Shown: positions 8,499-17,835, numbered from the stretch's first letter. The stretch is DNA of 64,000 nucleotides from an uncultured Bacteroidales bacterium (GCA_900320865.1 ONTT01000005.1:1-64000); one strand, 5' to 3'. The notes: generated by a model from the letters alone, not told the origin. Numbers and translations: made by a program.

Positions 8499-9434
8499 AT
8501 GATAAAGAAACTTAGTATTATTGCTTGCTTCGTGCTTGGTATTACTACTGCGCAGGCACAGCATATTCCGACTCAGTTCTTGGATGAGTATGGTTCTGCT
8601 CGTATCACGACGGAAGAGTTTTCCAGCGCACATGATACAGTGGTGATGATCAACCATCGTATTGATGATGTTATCTGGGCACGCTATGTATATCGTATTA
8701 TTGACATGCGCTTTAAGCAGAACTTCCAGTTGTACTTCCCTGTTTTGTCGGATGACCCGGACTATCGTAACCTCTTCAAAGTAATTACCGATGCGGTTAT
8801 AGATGGTATGCCTATCTTTGAGAAACAGACCGGTACGATTAAGCCAGACTTCAAGCAAGAGCCGGCTGCAAAAAAAGTTATCCCGGGTATGTTCTTGCAA
8901 GGTAACCCGTTGGATGGTGATCCGGATTTGGATATCTCTTCGTCCAATGATATGGTCGTACACTATGACTCGATTGAGGATGAGTTCAGTTTCAACTTCT
9001 ATCCCTACGAATCCTTGGTTCGTAACCAGGTGAAATATCTGACGCAAGAGGTTGTGTTCTTCGATAAGCACACATCGCGTCTGCATACGAAGATTATTGC
9101 TATTGCGCCGTTGTACTCCGAGCGAATTACTATAACGGATTCGACGCAAGTAATGGGTGCGCTGAACGAGTCTATTATGTTCTGGGTACCGTTTGACCTG
9201 TTACGTCCTTATCTGGCGATGCAGTATGCCATCCCGAACCGTAACGAGACCAAGCGTGTGACGTATGACGAGTTCTTCCAGAAACGTCTGTACACCTCTT
9301 ATATCGTTGGTGAGGGTAATATGTATAACCGCTGGATTCCGGATTATGCCAACACGTATGAGGATATCAAGAAAGAACAAGACCGTATAGCTACGGAGTT
9401 GCTTAATTTTGAACAAGACCTTTGGGAATACTAA
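8499..9434 (+). CDS. gldN: Type IX secretion / gliding protein GldN (PorN)
   Basis: GldN/PorN is the periplasmic partner of the GldK ring. The 311-aa product has a signal peptide ending near AQAQ. It also has family-typical segments: DDVIWARYVYRIIDMR, NLFKVITDAVIDG, a SYIVGEGNMYNRWIPDY-like region near residue 270, and MFWVPFDLLRPYLA. It closes the gldKLMN set. Its stop codon overlaps the start of ftsX by one base, so secretion and cell-division genes are probably co-transcribed here. Confidence 0.94.
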   Translation: MIKKLSIIACFVLGITTAQAQHIPTQFLDEYGSARITTEEFSSAHDTVVMINHRIDDVIWARYVYRIIDMRFKQNFQLYFPVLSDDPDYRNLFKVITDAVIDGMPIFEKQTGTIKPDFKQEPAAKKVIPGMFLQGNPLDGDPDLDISSSNDMVVHYDSIEDEFSFNFYPYESLVRNQVKYLTQEVVFFDKHTSRLHTKIIAIAPLYSERITITDSTQVMGALNESIMFWVPFDLLRPYLAMQYAIPNRNETKRVTYDEFFQKRLYTSYIVGEGNMYNRWIPDYANTYEDIKKEQDRIATELLNFEQDLWEY

Positions 9435-10294
9435 TGCGTAAACATCGTTTTAGAAATTCCTACTTTATTTCCGCCGTCAGTGTTTCGCTTGTGTTATGCC
9501 TGATCGGCTTGGAATGTGTGCTCCTGCTATCTGCAGGAGCGCTTGTTACGCGCATGCGCGAGAACATCACCGTAACAGCGGTCTTGACGAAGGACGCAGA
9601 TAGCATCCAATGTGCACAATTGGAGACAATATTTGCGAACCCGCAGCATTATAGCGGATATACCTATATTTCTGCACAACAGGCTTTAGAAGAACATATC
9701 CGTTCTTTGGGTGAAGATCCTACAACCTTCTTGGGTTATAATCCCTTATCGGCCAGTTATGAGATTCACCCTACCGATGCCTTCAGTCATCCGGATAGTC
9801 TGGCGTTGATGGCAGAGCAGTTAAAAGCGCAAGAGTGTGTGCAGGAAGTGATTTATCCTCGTGATTTGGCGGATTTGATGACCAGTAACGTGCATCATAT
9901 CACTTTCATCCTGTTGATAGTTGCATTGGTGCTGCTGTTGGTATCCATGGTACTCATCGTGAATACTATTCGTCTGCAGATCTATGCCAAGCGTTTTATC
10001 ATCAATACGATGACACTGGTAGGGGCTACATCTTGGGTGACCCGTCGTCCGTTTGTTCGTCGTAACATGTTGATGGGATTCTTGTCCGGTGTCGTGGCGC
10101 TATTGGTATTGAGCGGAGTAGTGTATTATGTAAACGAGAAACTCGGAGTATTGCTTTTCCCGCTTACTTGGCAGAATATTACCTTTGTGGCCGTAGTGGT
10201 GCTGGCATCCGGTTTGCTCATTACGTTGTTCGCATCGCTGATTGCTACAGGTCGTTATATCCGGATGGATAATAATTCGCTATACGAAATATAA
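9434..10294 (+). CDS. ftsX: Cell division ABC-transporter-like permease FtsX
   Basis: FtsX is the membrane part of the FtsEX complex, which controls peptidoglycan hydrolysis at the division septum. The 286-aa product has one membrane segment near the N-terminus (about 12-40) and an extracytoplasmic domain with YISAQQALEEH and NPLSASYEIHP. Three C-terminal membrane segments follow. The FtsX-type cytoplasmic stretch RLQIYAKRFIINTMTLVGAT lies between the second and third. I chose the start at 9434, which overlaps the gldN stop. ftsE is not in the window. Confidence 0.92.
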   Translation: MRKHRFRNSYFISAVSVSLVLCLIGLECVLLLSAGALVTRMRENITVTAVLTKDADSIQCAQLETIFANPQHYSGYTYISAQQALEEHIRSLGEDPTTFLGYNPLSASYEIHPTDAFSHPDSLALMAEQLKAQECVQEVIYPRDLADLMTSNVHHITFILLIVALVLLLVSMVLIVNTIRLQIYAKRFIINTMTLVGATSWVTRRPFVRRNMLMGFLSGVVALLVLSGVVYYVNEKLGVLLFPLTWQNITFVAVVVLASGLLITLFASLIATGRYIRMDNNSLYEI

Positions 10295-10308
10295 GTCTTC
10301 TTATTGAT

Positions 10309-10524
10309 ATGAAACAATCTTTATCCAAAATAAATCTTATTTTGATTGCGATTTCCTTTGCAATCATCATCATCGGTTTTGCATTGATGGCAGGAGCTCC
10401 ATCCGGAGAGGAATATAATCCGGATATCTTTTCTACTCGTCGTATTACCGTAGGACCGATGATCTCGCTATTCGGTTTTGTCTTTATGCTTTTTGCCATC
10501 CTTTTCCGTCCTAAGAAGAAATGA
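10309..10524 (+). CDS. DUF3098 family small membrane protein
   Basis: This 71-aa protein has two predicted membrane segments (about residues 9-28 and 50-66) separated by [19 protein letters not shown], a pattern typical of DUF3098. Its function is unknown. In Bacteroidota it is regularly found between ftsX and uppP, as here. The stop overlaps the uppP start by four bases. Confidence 0.85.
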   Translation: MKQSLSKINLILIAISFAIIIIGFALMAGAPSGEEYNPDIFSTRRITVGPMISLFGFVFMLFAILFRPKKK

Positions 10525-11327
10525 GTTGGTTCGAAGCATTGATATTAGGTATTGTGCAAGGACTTACTGAGTTCTTGCCTGTATCGTCGTCAGGTCATTT
10601 GGAGATCGGTCAGGTTTTGTTAGGTTCGTCCGGTGAGGAGAATCTGACGTTCGCCATTATTGTTCATGCCGCTACGGTTCTCTCCACCTTAGTCATCCTT
10701 TGGTATGAGGTGGTGCGTTTATTCAAAGGCACCTTCAGTACATGGAAATGGAATGCGGAGAAGGACTATGTGGCAAAGATATTGGTTTCGATGATTCCGG
10801 TGTTCATTGTGGGTGTCTTCTTTAAAGATCAAGTAGAGTCGCTTTTTGGTAACGGGCTGCGTTTAGTAGGTGTTTGTTTGCTGATTACGGCTTTCTTGTT
10901 GGCGCTCAGCGAGTGGCTTCAAAAGCGTCGTCAGAACAGCGGACATGAGGTGACTTATAAGGATGCTCTGATCATCGGTGTGGCGCAGGCTTGTGCTGTA
11001 TTGCCGGGTTTGAGCCGCTCCGGCACTACGATCGCAACCGGCCTGCTTTGCGGTGTAAAAAAGGAAAGTGTGGCTCAGTTCTCTTTCCTGATGGTGCTCA
11101 TCCCTATTATGGGCGAGGCACTGTTAGATATGATCAAGTTGCTTAAAGGAACGATGGAAAGTGACCTGGCGTTGTTGCCGGCTGTTGTGGGATTCGTGGC
11201 GGCTTTTGTAACCGGTTGTTTTGCGTGCCGTTTCATGATCGAGATAGTACGCCGTCAACGCTTGGTATGGTTCGCTCTCTATTGTGCTATTGTAGGCTCC
11301 GTAACCCTTATCGCTACGCTTTGTTGA
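10521..11327 (+). CDS. uppP: Undecaprenyl-diphosphatase UppP (BacA)
   Basis: UppP dephosphorylates undecaprenyl pyrophosphate to recycle the lipid carrier used for peptidoglycan and surface glycan synthesis. The 268-aa membrane protein has both family motifs: [19 protein letters not shown] near the N-terminus (the conserved (E/Q)xxxE region) and [15 protein letters not shown] around residue 165 (the PGxSRSxxT motif). It overlaps the DUF3098 gene by four bases and is one base from truB. Confidence 0.96.
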   Translation: MSWFEALILGIVQGLTEFLPVSSSGHLEIGQVLLGSSGEENLTFAIIVHAATVLSTLVILWYEVVRLFKGTFSTWKWNAEKDYVAKILVSMIPVFIVGVFFKDQVESLFGNGLRLVGVCLLITAFLLALSEWLQKRRQNSGHEVTYKDALIIGVAQACAVLPGLSRSGTTIATGLLCGVKKESVAQFSFLMVLIPIMGEALLDMIKLLKGTMESDLALLPAVVGFVAAFVTGCFACRFMIEIVRRQRLVWFALYCAIVGSVTLIATLC

Positions 11328-11328
11328 T

Positions 11329-12039
11329 ATGTGGGACTTTGAACAAGGAGAAGTGCTGGCGTTTGATAAGCCGCTTCACTGGACTTCCTTTGACTTGGTG
11401 GCTAAGCTGCGGTGGAATCTATGCCGCAAACTGGGAAAGAAGAAACTGAAAGTGGGGCATTCCGGGACGCTGGATCCTTTAGCAACGGGTGTAGTGATTG
11501 TTTGCACGGGCAAAAAGACCAAACTCATCGATCAACTGCAATACGATGTAAAGGAATACGTAGCTACCATGCAATTAGGTGCTACAACGCCTTCGTACGA
11601 CTTGGAAAAAGAGGTGGATGCTACCTATCCTACAGCACATATCACGCGTACTCTGATAGATGAGGTGATTCCTACTTTTCAAGGCGAACAATGGCAAACT
11701 CCTCCTGCCTTCTCTGCCATTCAGATAAATGGGAAGCGTGCGTATGAGTTTGCTCGCAAAGGCGAAGAAGTGGAACTTAAACCCCGATTGCTGGTAATAG
11801 ACGAGATAGAGGTACTGGAATTCGACCAACAGTCCATGCAATTGACGATTCGCGTCGTATGCTCCAAAGGAACATATATCCGAGCATTGGCACGGGATAT
11901 TGGAGAACGTTTGAAATCCGGGGCTCATTTGATAGCTTTACGTCGCACTCGCGTGGGAAACACCCGAGTAGAAGATTGCTTAACGATAGAAAAATTTTTA
12001 GAACAACTCAATAATAGCGAACTTAAAAGTTCGAGTTAA
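11329..12039 (+). CDS. truB: tRNA pseudouridine(55) synthase TruB
   Basis: TruB converts U55 in the T-loop of tRNAs to pseudouridine. The 236-aa product has LAFDKPLHWTSFDLV at the N-terminus and KVGHSGTLDPLATGVV with the catalytic aspartate. It also has YVATMQLGATTPSYDLE, FSAIQINGKRAYEFAR and CSKGTYIRALARDIG. The length fits the short Bacteroidota TruB form without a C-terminal PUA-like extension. It belongs to the uppP-truB-queA cluster. Confidence 0.96.
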   Translation: MWDFEQGEVLAFDKPLHWTSFDLVAKLRWNLCRKLGKKKLKVGHSGTLDPLATGVVIVCTGKKTKLIDQLQYDVKEYVATMQLGATTPSYDLEKEVDATYPTAHITRTLIDEVIPTFQGEQWQTPPAFSAIQINGKRAYEFARKGEEVELKPRLLVIDEIEVLEFDQQSMQLTIRVVCSKGTYIRALARDIGERLKSGAHLIALRRTRVGNTRVEDCLTIEKFLEQLNNSELKSSS

Positions 12040-12053
12040 ACAAGATAAGAATT

Positions 12054-13175
12054 ATGTACAAGTCCAATGATATGCGCCTCTGCCAGTTTCGATTCAAACT
12101 GCCGGAGGAATTGATTGCTCAGTTCCCGGCTCCTTATCGTGATGATGCGCGCCTGATGGTGCTTCATCGTAAGTCAGGAGAGGTAGAGCATAAGAAATTG
12201 TCCGAGATGATTCAATATTTCGACGAGGGCGATTTGTTTGTATTCAATGATAGCAAGGTCTTCCCGGCTCGTTTATGGGGCCGTAAGGAGAAAACGAATG
12301 CTTTGATTGAAGTGTTCTTGTTGCGCGAGTTGAATCATAAGACCCGTTATTGGGATGTGTTGGTTGAACCGGCACGTAAGATTCGTATCGGCAATAAACT
12401 AACCTTCGAAGGAGATCCTGCTATTGTGGCGGAGGTTATTGATAATACGACCAGCCGTGGACGTACTTTCCGTTTCTTGACAGACTATGACAACGAGGAG
12501 TTCGTGCCGCGTCTGTATGCATTAGGTACAGCCCCGCTGCCCAAGTATATTCGTCGTCCGATGGACCCGCGTGTACAAGAGCAATATGAACAGGTCTTTC
12601 ATGATCTGCCGGTAGAGGAGATGGACGCGGAGCGCTATCAGACGATTTTTGCGGACAAGGTAGGTGCTGTAGCTGCACCGGCAGCCGGCTTGCACTTCTC
12701 CAAACAGCTGCTTAAACGCATGGAGATTCATGGTATTGAAACCACCTTCCTGACCAGCCATGTGTCGCTTGGAATTTTCAAGGAGATTGATGTGGAGGAT
12801 TTGACAAAGAATAAGATGGAGTCGGAGCAAATCATCTTATCCGAGAAGATGGCGGAGGCAGTGAACAAGGCGCATGCGAACCAGCGTCGTGTATGTGCAG
12901 TAGGCACAGAAGTGATGCGCGCTATGGAGCATGTAGCCGGTACAAACGGTCAACTCAAAGCGTATGACGGTTGGACCAATAAGTTTATCTTCCCGCCCTA
13001 TAATTTCTCGGTGGCAAATAGTTTCTTTGTCAACTTCTATATGCCGGAGTCGAGTCAGTTATTGATGGTGGCTTCTTTTGCCGGATACGAAGAGACGATG
13101 CGTGCTTATGAGATAGCGATCCAAGAAGGATATCGTTTCGGTGACTACGGTGATGCGATGTTGATTGTAGACTAA
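12054..13175 (+). CDS. queA: S-adenosylmethionine:tRNA ribosyltransferase-isomerase QueA
   Basis: QueA transfers and isomerises the ribosyl group of SAM onto preQ1-modified tRNA to give epoxyqueuosine. The 373-aa product has FRFKLPEELIAQFP, DDARLMVL, FVFNDSKVFPARL, VGAVAAPAAGLHFS, TSHVSLGIF, GTEVMRAME and FIFPPYNF, all characteristic. A second ATG at 12072 (MRLCQFRFKLP) matches the usual family N-terminus and may be the true start. The stop codon overlaps the ung start by one base. Confidence 0.95.
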   Translation: MYKSNDMRLCQFRFKLPEELIAQFPAPYRDDARLMVLHRKSGEVEHKKLSEMIQYFDEGDLFVFNDSKVFPARLWGRKEKTNALIEVFLLRELNHKTRYWDVLVEPARKIRIGNKLTFEGDPAIVAEVIDNTTSRGRTFRFLTDYDNEEFVPRLYALGTAPLPKYIRRPMDPRVQEQYEQVFHDLPVEEMDAERYQTIFADKVGAVAAPAAGLHFSKQLLKRMEIHGIETTFLTSHVSLGIFKEIDVEDLTKNKMESEQIILSEKMAEAVNKAHANQRRVCAVGTEVMRAMEHVAGTNGQLKAYDGWTNKFIFPPYNFSVANSFFVNFYMPESSQLLMVASFAGYEETMRAYEIAIQEGYRFGDYGDAMLIVD

Positions 13176-13837
13176 TGAAGGTACGAATTGATCCATCTTG
13201 GCAACGCGTTCTGCAAGCGGAGTTTGATAAGCCTTATTTCGAACTCTTAACCCAGTATGTGCGCCAGCAATATCAGACCCGTCGGTGTTTTCCTCCGGCT
13301 GGTCTGATTTTTAATGCCTTTGATTCCTGCCCCTTTGATAAGGTCCGTGTGGTGATCATCGGTCAGGATCCCTACCATGAGGAAGGACAGGCCATGGGAC
13401 TGAGTTTCTCTGTGCCGGACGGAGTACAGATTCCTCCATCATTGGTGAATATCTACAAAGAGATACATCGCGATTTAGGAACTCCTATTCCCGCTACGGG
13501 TGATCTGCGTCGGTGGGCGGAACAGGGTGTCTTATTGTTGAACGCTACTCTTACCGTAGAGGCACATAAAGCGGGTAGTCATCAAGGTAAAGGATGGGAA
13601 GAGTTGACGGATGCTGCGATAGAGGCGCTTAATAAGGAACGAGAACACCTTGTCTTTATGCTTTGGGGCTCTTACGCACAACGAAAAGGACAGTTCATTG
13701 ACCGAAAGAAACATCTTGTGTTGCAGACTTCGCATCCTTCGCCGCTGTCTGTTTACCGAGGCTTTGACGGATGCGGACATTTCTCGGCGGCCAATAACTA
13801 TCTTGTACAACATGGTCAAACACCTATAAACTGGTAA
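13175..13837 (+). CDS. ung: Uracil-DNA glycosylase, family 1
   Basis: Ung removes uracil from DNA to start base excision repair. The 220-aa product carries the catalytic motif GQDPYHEEGQAMGLSFSV, LLLNATLTVE, VFMLWGSYAQRKG and the DNA-minor-groove loop HPSPLSVYRGF. The length matches family 1 enzymes. It is followed after two bases by polA, so two repair enzymes are coupled. Confidence 0.96.
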   Translation: MKVRIDPSWQRVLQAEFDKPYFELLTQYVRQQYQTRRCFPPAGLIFNAFDSCPFDKVRVVIIGQDPYHEEGQAMGLSFSVPDGVQIPPSLVNIYKEIHRDLGTPIPATGDLRRWAEQGVLLLNATLTVEAHKAGSHQGKGWEELTDAAIEALNKEREHLVFMLWGSYAQRKGQFIDRKKHLVLQTSHPSPLSVYRGFDGCGHFSAANNYLVQHGQTPINW

Positions 13838-13839
13838 AT

Positions 13840-16158
13840 ATGAAAAAACTATTGCTCATAGATGCCTACGCGATGATTTTTCGCGCGTATTACGCTTTTA
13901 TCCGCGCTCCGCGCATGAATAGCAAAGGAGAAAATACCTCTGCCATCTTCGGCTTTACGGTTACGCTCGATGACCTGATTCGGAAGATCAATCCGACCCA
14001 TGTGGGGGTGGCTTTTGATCCCGCAGGAGGAACTTTCCGTCACGAAGCCTTTGAGCAATATAAGGCACAACGTCCTGAGACACCGGAAGACATTCGAAAA
14101 GCCGTTCCGGTGATTAAGCAGTTATTGGAAGCGATGAATATTCCGGTGTTAGAAGTGCCCGGTTTTGAGGCGGATGATGTGATAGGAACGTTGGCGCATC
14201 AGGCCGAGGATGCAGGATTTGAAGTATATATGGCTACGCCGGATAAAGACTATGGTCAACTTGTATCTAACCATGTGTTTATGTATCGGCCGCGTCATAC
14301 TGGAGGCTTTGAACTGATGGGACCGCAAGAGGTGTGCGCTAAATATGGCTTGCAGCGCAAGGAGCAGGTGATTGATTTGTTGGGACTGATGGGCGATGCC
14401 AGTGATAACATTCCCGGATGTAAAGGAGTGGGAGAGAAAACGGCAGTAGCGCTGCTGCAACAGTTCGGCTCAATAGATAACATGTTGGCCAATACCGACC
14501 AGATAAAAGGTGCGCTTCGTCAGAAAGTGGAGTCCCAGACGGAAGAGATTAAGTTCTCCCGTTTCTTGGCAACTATCCGCACAGATGTCCCTATCACGTT
14601 GGATGAGAGCCTGTTGACGAAAAAAGAGCCGAATATAGAAGCGCTTACGGCACTCTATCGCGAATTGGAGTTCAATACCTTATTGCGTAAGATTTCCCCT
14701 TCTGCTCCAACGGCACCCGCTGCACCGACCACTCCGTCCCGTTCGGCAAAAGCTGTTCCCGAAGACCCGTCTCAATTGGATCTTTTTGCTTCCTTCGAAG
14801 CGCCTGCTGCTGAACCTGCACCGGCCGCTTACGATACCATTGAAAATAGGTTATGCCAATATCTGCTGAATCCCGAAGTGGCCTTTAATCCCTATAAGGA
14901 ACCGGATTGGGATGCGCTGAAAGCAGACACCGACTTATGGAATCTGTACAACGAAGTAGAACTCCCGTTAGTCGAAGTCTTACGGGAGATGGAGAAAGCC
15001 GGAGTGCGCGTGGATGTAGAGAAACTCAAGCAAGCCGAACAGGTGTTAACGGTCGAATTAAACCAGCTGGAACAACGTATTTATGACTTGGCCGGTGAGA
15101 AGTTTAATATCAATAGTCCGCGCCAAGTAGGAGAATTGCTTTTTGATAAACTCAAACTGGATACCAAGGCCAAGAAATCCAAGACAGGTCAGTATTCAAC
15201 ATCAGAGGAAGTGCTGATGGGCCTCAAAGAGAAGCACGCAATAGTGGGGCTGATCTTGGAATATCGCGAACTGAAAAAACTGGTCACTACCTATATCTCT
15301 GCGCTTCCGAGTTATATTGCTGCGGATGGAAAGATTCACACGACCTATAACCAGACCGTAACGGCTACAGGACGACTCTCCAGTTCGAATCCTAATTTGC
15401 AGAACCTGCCCATCCGTTCGGAACGGGGACGTTTCATTCGTGAAGCGGTTATTCCGGACGAAGGATGTCGCTTCTTGAGTGCGGACTATAGTCAGATAGA
15501 GTTGCGATTAATGGCGCATTTTAGTCAGGATGCTCATATGTTGGCGGCTTTTCGCAACGGACAAGATATCCATGCCGCTACAGCCGCACGCATCTACGGT
15601 CTGCCGATAGAGCAGATCACCAAGGACCAGCGGCGCAAAGCCAAAACAGCTAATTTTGGTATCATCTATGGCATCTCTGCTTTTGGTTTGGCGCAGCAAT
15701 TGGATTGCTCCCGCGCTGAGGCGAAACAACTTATTGACGACTATTTTGCCGCTTTCCCGAGTGTCATCCGATATATCGAGTCGCAGAAAGAACTCGCGCG
15801 TCAACGCGGCTATGCGGAGACGCTTTTCGGCCGCAAACGCTATCTTCCGGATATTAACTCCCAGAATGCGACAGTACGTTCCTTCGCGGAACGAAACGCT
15901 GTCAATGCCCCGATACAAGGAACGGCTGCGGATATCATTAAAATGGCGATGGTAAGTATCCATCGGCGGTTGAAAGCAGAGGGTCTGCAAGCTCAGATGA
16001 TCATGCAGGTACATGACGAACTGAACTTTAACGTACCTGTTGCCGAAGTGGATCGGGTGCGCGAGATAGTGGTCGGTGAAATGCAGAATGCCGTTCATTT
16101 GTCCATTCCTTTGATTGCTGAATGCGGAGTAGGAGAAAACTGGCTTGAAGCTCATTAA
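13840..16158 (+). CDS. polA: DNA polymerase I, short form without a complete 3'-5' exonuclease domain
   Basis: PolA fills gaps and removes RNA primers. Residues 1-290 form the 5'-3' exonuclease (LLLIDAYAMIFRAYYAF, FEADDVIGTLA, LMGDASDNIPGCKGVGEKTA). Residues about 365-772 form the polymerase, with motif A SADYSQIELRLMAH, motif B RRKAKTANFGIIYGI and motif C MQVHDELNF. Between them is only about 75 residues: a Pro/Ala-rich linker, then YDTIENRLCQYLLNPEV, which resembles the end of the proofreading domain. The DxE (Exo I) and NxxxD (Exo II) motifs are absent. At 772 aa the protein is shorter than the roughly 930-950 aa usual in Bacteroides and E. coli, so it probably cannot proofread. Confidence 0.95.
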   Translation: MKKLLLIDAYAMIFRAYYAFIRAPRMNSKGENTSAIFGFTVTLDDLIRKINPTHVGVAFDPAGGTFRHEAFEQYKAQRPETPEDIRKAVPVIKQLLEAMNIPVLEVPGFEADDVIGTLAHQAEDAGFEVYMATPDKDYGQLVSNHVFMYRPRHTGGFELMGPQEVCAKYGLQRKEQVIDLLGLMGDASDNIPGCKGVGEKTAVALLQQFGSIDNMLANTDQIKGALRQKVESQTEEIKFSRFLATIRTDVPITLDESLLTKKEPNIEALTALYRELEFNTLLRKISPSAPTAPAAPTTPSRSAKAVPEDPSQLDLFASFEAPAAEPAPAAYDTIENRLCQYLLNPEVAFNPYKEPDWDALKADTDLWNLYNEVELPLVEVLREMEKAGVRVDVEKLKQAEQVLTVELNQLEQRIYDLAGEKFNINSPRQVGELLFDKLKLDTKAKKSKTGQYSTSEEVLMGLKEKHAIVGLILEYRELKKLVTTYISALPSYIAADGKIHTTYNQTVTATGRLSSSNPNLQNLPIRSERGRFIREAVIPDEGCRFLSADYSQIELRLMAHFSQDAHMLAAFRNGQDIHAATAARIYGLPIEQITKDQRRKAKTANFGIIYGISAFGLAQQLDCSRAEAKQLIDDYFAAFPSVIRYIESQKELARQRGYAETLFGRKRYLPDINSQNATVRSFAERNAVNAPIQGTAADIIKMAMVSIHRRLKAEGLQAQMIMQVHDELNFNVPVAEVDRVREIVVGEMQNAVHLSIPLIAECGVGENWLEAH

Positions 16159-16921
16159 TATCATATTAGCAATTCGTATTCTCTGTATCGGGAATAGTTT
16201 CTCGTGGGATGCCGTGGAGCAAGAACTTGTTCCGCTGTGTGAGGCGTCGGGAGTAGAAGTGGAAATCCATAATTTGTATTATGGAGGCTGTTCCTTGGAA
16301 CAACATGCGCAATTTCTTTTGCTCGATACGGCTGCCTATTCCCATCGTGTGTGCACGAATGCGACCCCGCGCGTTATACAAGATACCATTTCCCTTCGAC
16401 AAGCGCTTCAAAACGGCACATATGATTATATCTCTCTGCAGCAAGCCAGCCATGACAGCGGAATACGTTCGTCATACGAACCTTGGCTCGGCATGCTGAT
16501 AGACACCGTGAAATCGTATCAGCCGGATGCGCAACTATGTTGGATGCAAACTTGGGCATATAGTCAGAATGCTACTCACTGGGCCTATCCTCTTTATCAA
16601 AATGATCAGCAAACAATGTACGACAGCATCGTGGCTTGTCTGCAGATACCTCTTGCGCATCAATTATTTGTTCTTCCCTGTGGTGCAGCAATTCAGTTGG
16701 CTCGCAAAACGAAACTGGGAGATACGCTCTGCCGCGACGGATATCATCTCAATTATGTATATGGTCGTTACACCGCCGCGTGTGTGTGGTATGAATATAT
16801 CACAGGTAAGGACGTGCGAAAAAATAAATATAGAAATACGCAAATGACCGGTCGACAACGTCGATGGACGCAAAAATCGGCACACCAGGCTATCCAAAAT
16901 GCTAAAAATGCACTTTTTTAG
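16145..16921 (+). CDS. DUF4886 / SGNH-hydrolase family protein
   Basis: This 258-aa protein has the SGNH block I with the nucleophile serine in ILCIGNSFSWDAVEQ, a YYGGCSLEQH block, ISLQQASHDSG, and DGYHLNYVYGRYTAA with the catalytic Asp and His. Members are predicted esterases or carbohydrate deacetylases. The only in-frame start after the upstream stop is a TTG at 16145, inside the 3' end of polA. Relatives I recall carry a signal peptide before the GNS block. Here only about 12 residues precede it, so export is doubtful or the N-terminus is eroded. Confidence 0.7.
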   Translation: MKLINIILAIRILCIGNSFSWDAVEQELVPLCEASGVEVEIHNLYYGGCSLEQHAQFLLLDTAAYSHRVCTNATPRVIQDTISLRQALQNGTYDYISLQQASHDSGIRSSYEPWLGMLIDTVKSYQPDAQLCWMQTWAYSQNATHWAYPLYQNDQQTMYDSIVACLQIPLAHQLFVLPCGAAIQLARKTKLGDTLCRDGYHLNYVYGRYTAACVWYEYITGKDVRKNKYRNTQMTGRQRRWTQKSAHQAIQNAKNALF

Positions 16922-16939
16922 AAAAAAGTTGCTAAAAAA

Positions 16940-16971
16940 TTTGCGTATATGAAAAAAAAGCAGTACTTTTG
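16940..16971 (+). promoter_or_regulatory. Bacteroidota promoter for the tRNA pair
   Basis: TTTG (16940-16943), a 20-nt spacer and TACTTTTG (16964-16971) lie about 75 nt upstream of tRNA-Asp. No coding start follows, so this is the likely tRNA operon promoter. Confidence 0.75.
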
Positions 16972-17047
16972 CACCCGCTTTTGAATCGAAGGCACCTTGG
17001 TGTCGAGAAAAATCGCTTCTTAAGCGCTTTTGAAAAGAACAACCCTT

Positions 17048-17121
17048 GGTGCGGTAGTTCAGTTGGTTAGAATACCGGCCTGTCACGCCGTAGGTCGCGA
17101 GTTCGAGTCTCGTCCGCACCG
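17048..17121 (+). tRNA. tRNA-Asp (anticodon GTC)
   Basis: The acceptor arms GGTGCGG and CCGCACC pair fully. The D-arm (TAGTTCAGTTGGTTAGAATA), an anticodon loop CTGTCAC with anticodon GTC, and the T-arm with TTCGAGT are all present. The discriminator is G and CCA is not encoded. Confidence 0.97.
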
Positions 17122-17174
17122 CCTCTTTTCATAGAGAATGACCAGCGAAAGCTGGTTAACTTTTCAAAAGCAAT

Positions 17175-17248
17175 GGTCCATTAGCTCAACTGAATAGAGT
17201 ACCACACTACGGATGTGGGGGTTGCAGGTTTGAATCCTGCATGGATCA
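17175..17248 (+). tRNA. tRNA-Arg (anticodon ACG)
   Basis: The acceptor GGTCCAT pairs with ATGGATC with one G-T wobble. The anticodon stem CCACA/TGTGG encloses the loop CTACGGA, giving anticodon ACG. The T-arm is GCAGG TTTGAAT CCTGC and the discriminator is A. It lies 53 nt after tRNA-Asp, and the spacer contains a small GACCAGC-GAAA-GCTGGTT hairpin. A-to-I editing of the anticodon by TadA would be expected. Confidence 0.95.
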
Positions 17249-17261
17249 CATGAGTTAACTG

Positions 17262-17301
17262 AAAAATGCGTCTGAAAATTTACTTTCAAGCGCATTTTTT
17301 T
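17262..17301 (+). terminator. Intrinsic terminator after the tRNA pair
   Basis: AAAAATGCG pairs with CGCATTTTT, and inside it TGAAA pairs with TTTCA, giving a two-tier hairpin that ends in a run of T. It starts 13 nt after tRNA-Arg and separates the tRNAs from dtd. Confidence 0.8.
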
Positions 17302-17361
17302 GTTAAGGTTTGTAAGCTGTCACACCGAAGGGTGACGGATTACGAAGAAATCCTGCAAAAT

Positions 17362-17835
17362 ATGCGAGTTATAGTTCAACGTTGTTCGCGCGCGGAGGTG
17401 CGCATAGAAGGAGAAGTAGTAGGTGCTATCCGGCGCGGTTTTATGGTGCTGGTGGGTATAACGGACGGAGATACGCGTGCGCAAGCCGATCTCTTGGCTA
17501 AAAAAGTAGCCCAGATGAGAGTGTTTGAAGATGCAGATGGAAAAATGAATCTGGGGCTCAAGGAGGTTGGCGGCGCTATTTTGAGTATATCGCAATTTAC
17601 CCTTTATGCGGATTGCCGCAAAGGTAACAGACCGAGTTTTATTCGTGCAGCGCGTCCTGAAGTGGCGGAGCCGCTATACGAGTATTTCAATAGCGTGTTG
17701 CGCGACAAATATGATTTGCACGTTGAGACCGGCCGTTTCGGCGCCGATATGAAAGTGGACTTTATTAATGACGGACCCGTGACAATTATTTTGGACTCTT
17801 CTGCCATTTTGGCAGATAATATGCCTATGGCATAG
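17362..17835 (+). CDS. dtd: D-aminoacyl-tRNA deacylase
   Basis: Dtd hydrolyses D-aminoacyl-tRNA, notably D-Tyr-tRNA, to recycle tRNA. The 157-aa product begins [15 protein letters not shown], and has the [17 protein letters not shown] motif (SQFTL-type) and the G-x-P motif in [11 protein letters not shown] chose the start at 17362 because it gives the family N-terminus; the open frame upstream runs through the terminator. Confidence 0.95.
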   Translation: MRVIVQRCSRAEVRIEGEVVGAIRRGFMVLVGITDGDTRAQADLLAKKVAQMRVFEDADGKMNLGLKEVGGAILSISQFTLYADCRKGNRPSFIRAARPEVAEPLYEYFNSVLRDKYDLHVETGRFGADMKVDFINDGPVTIILDSSAILADNMPMA

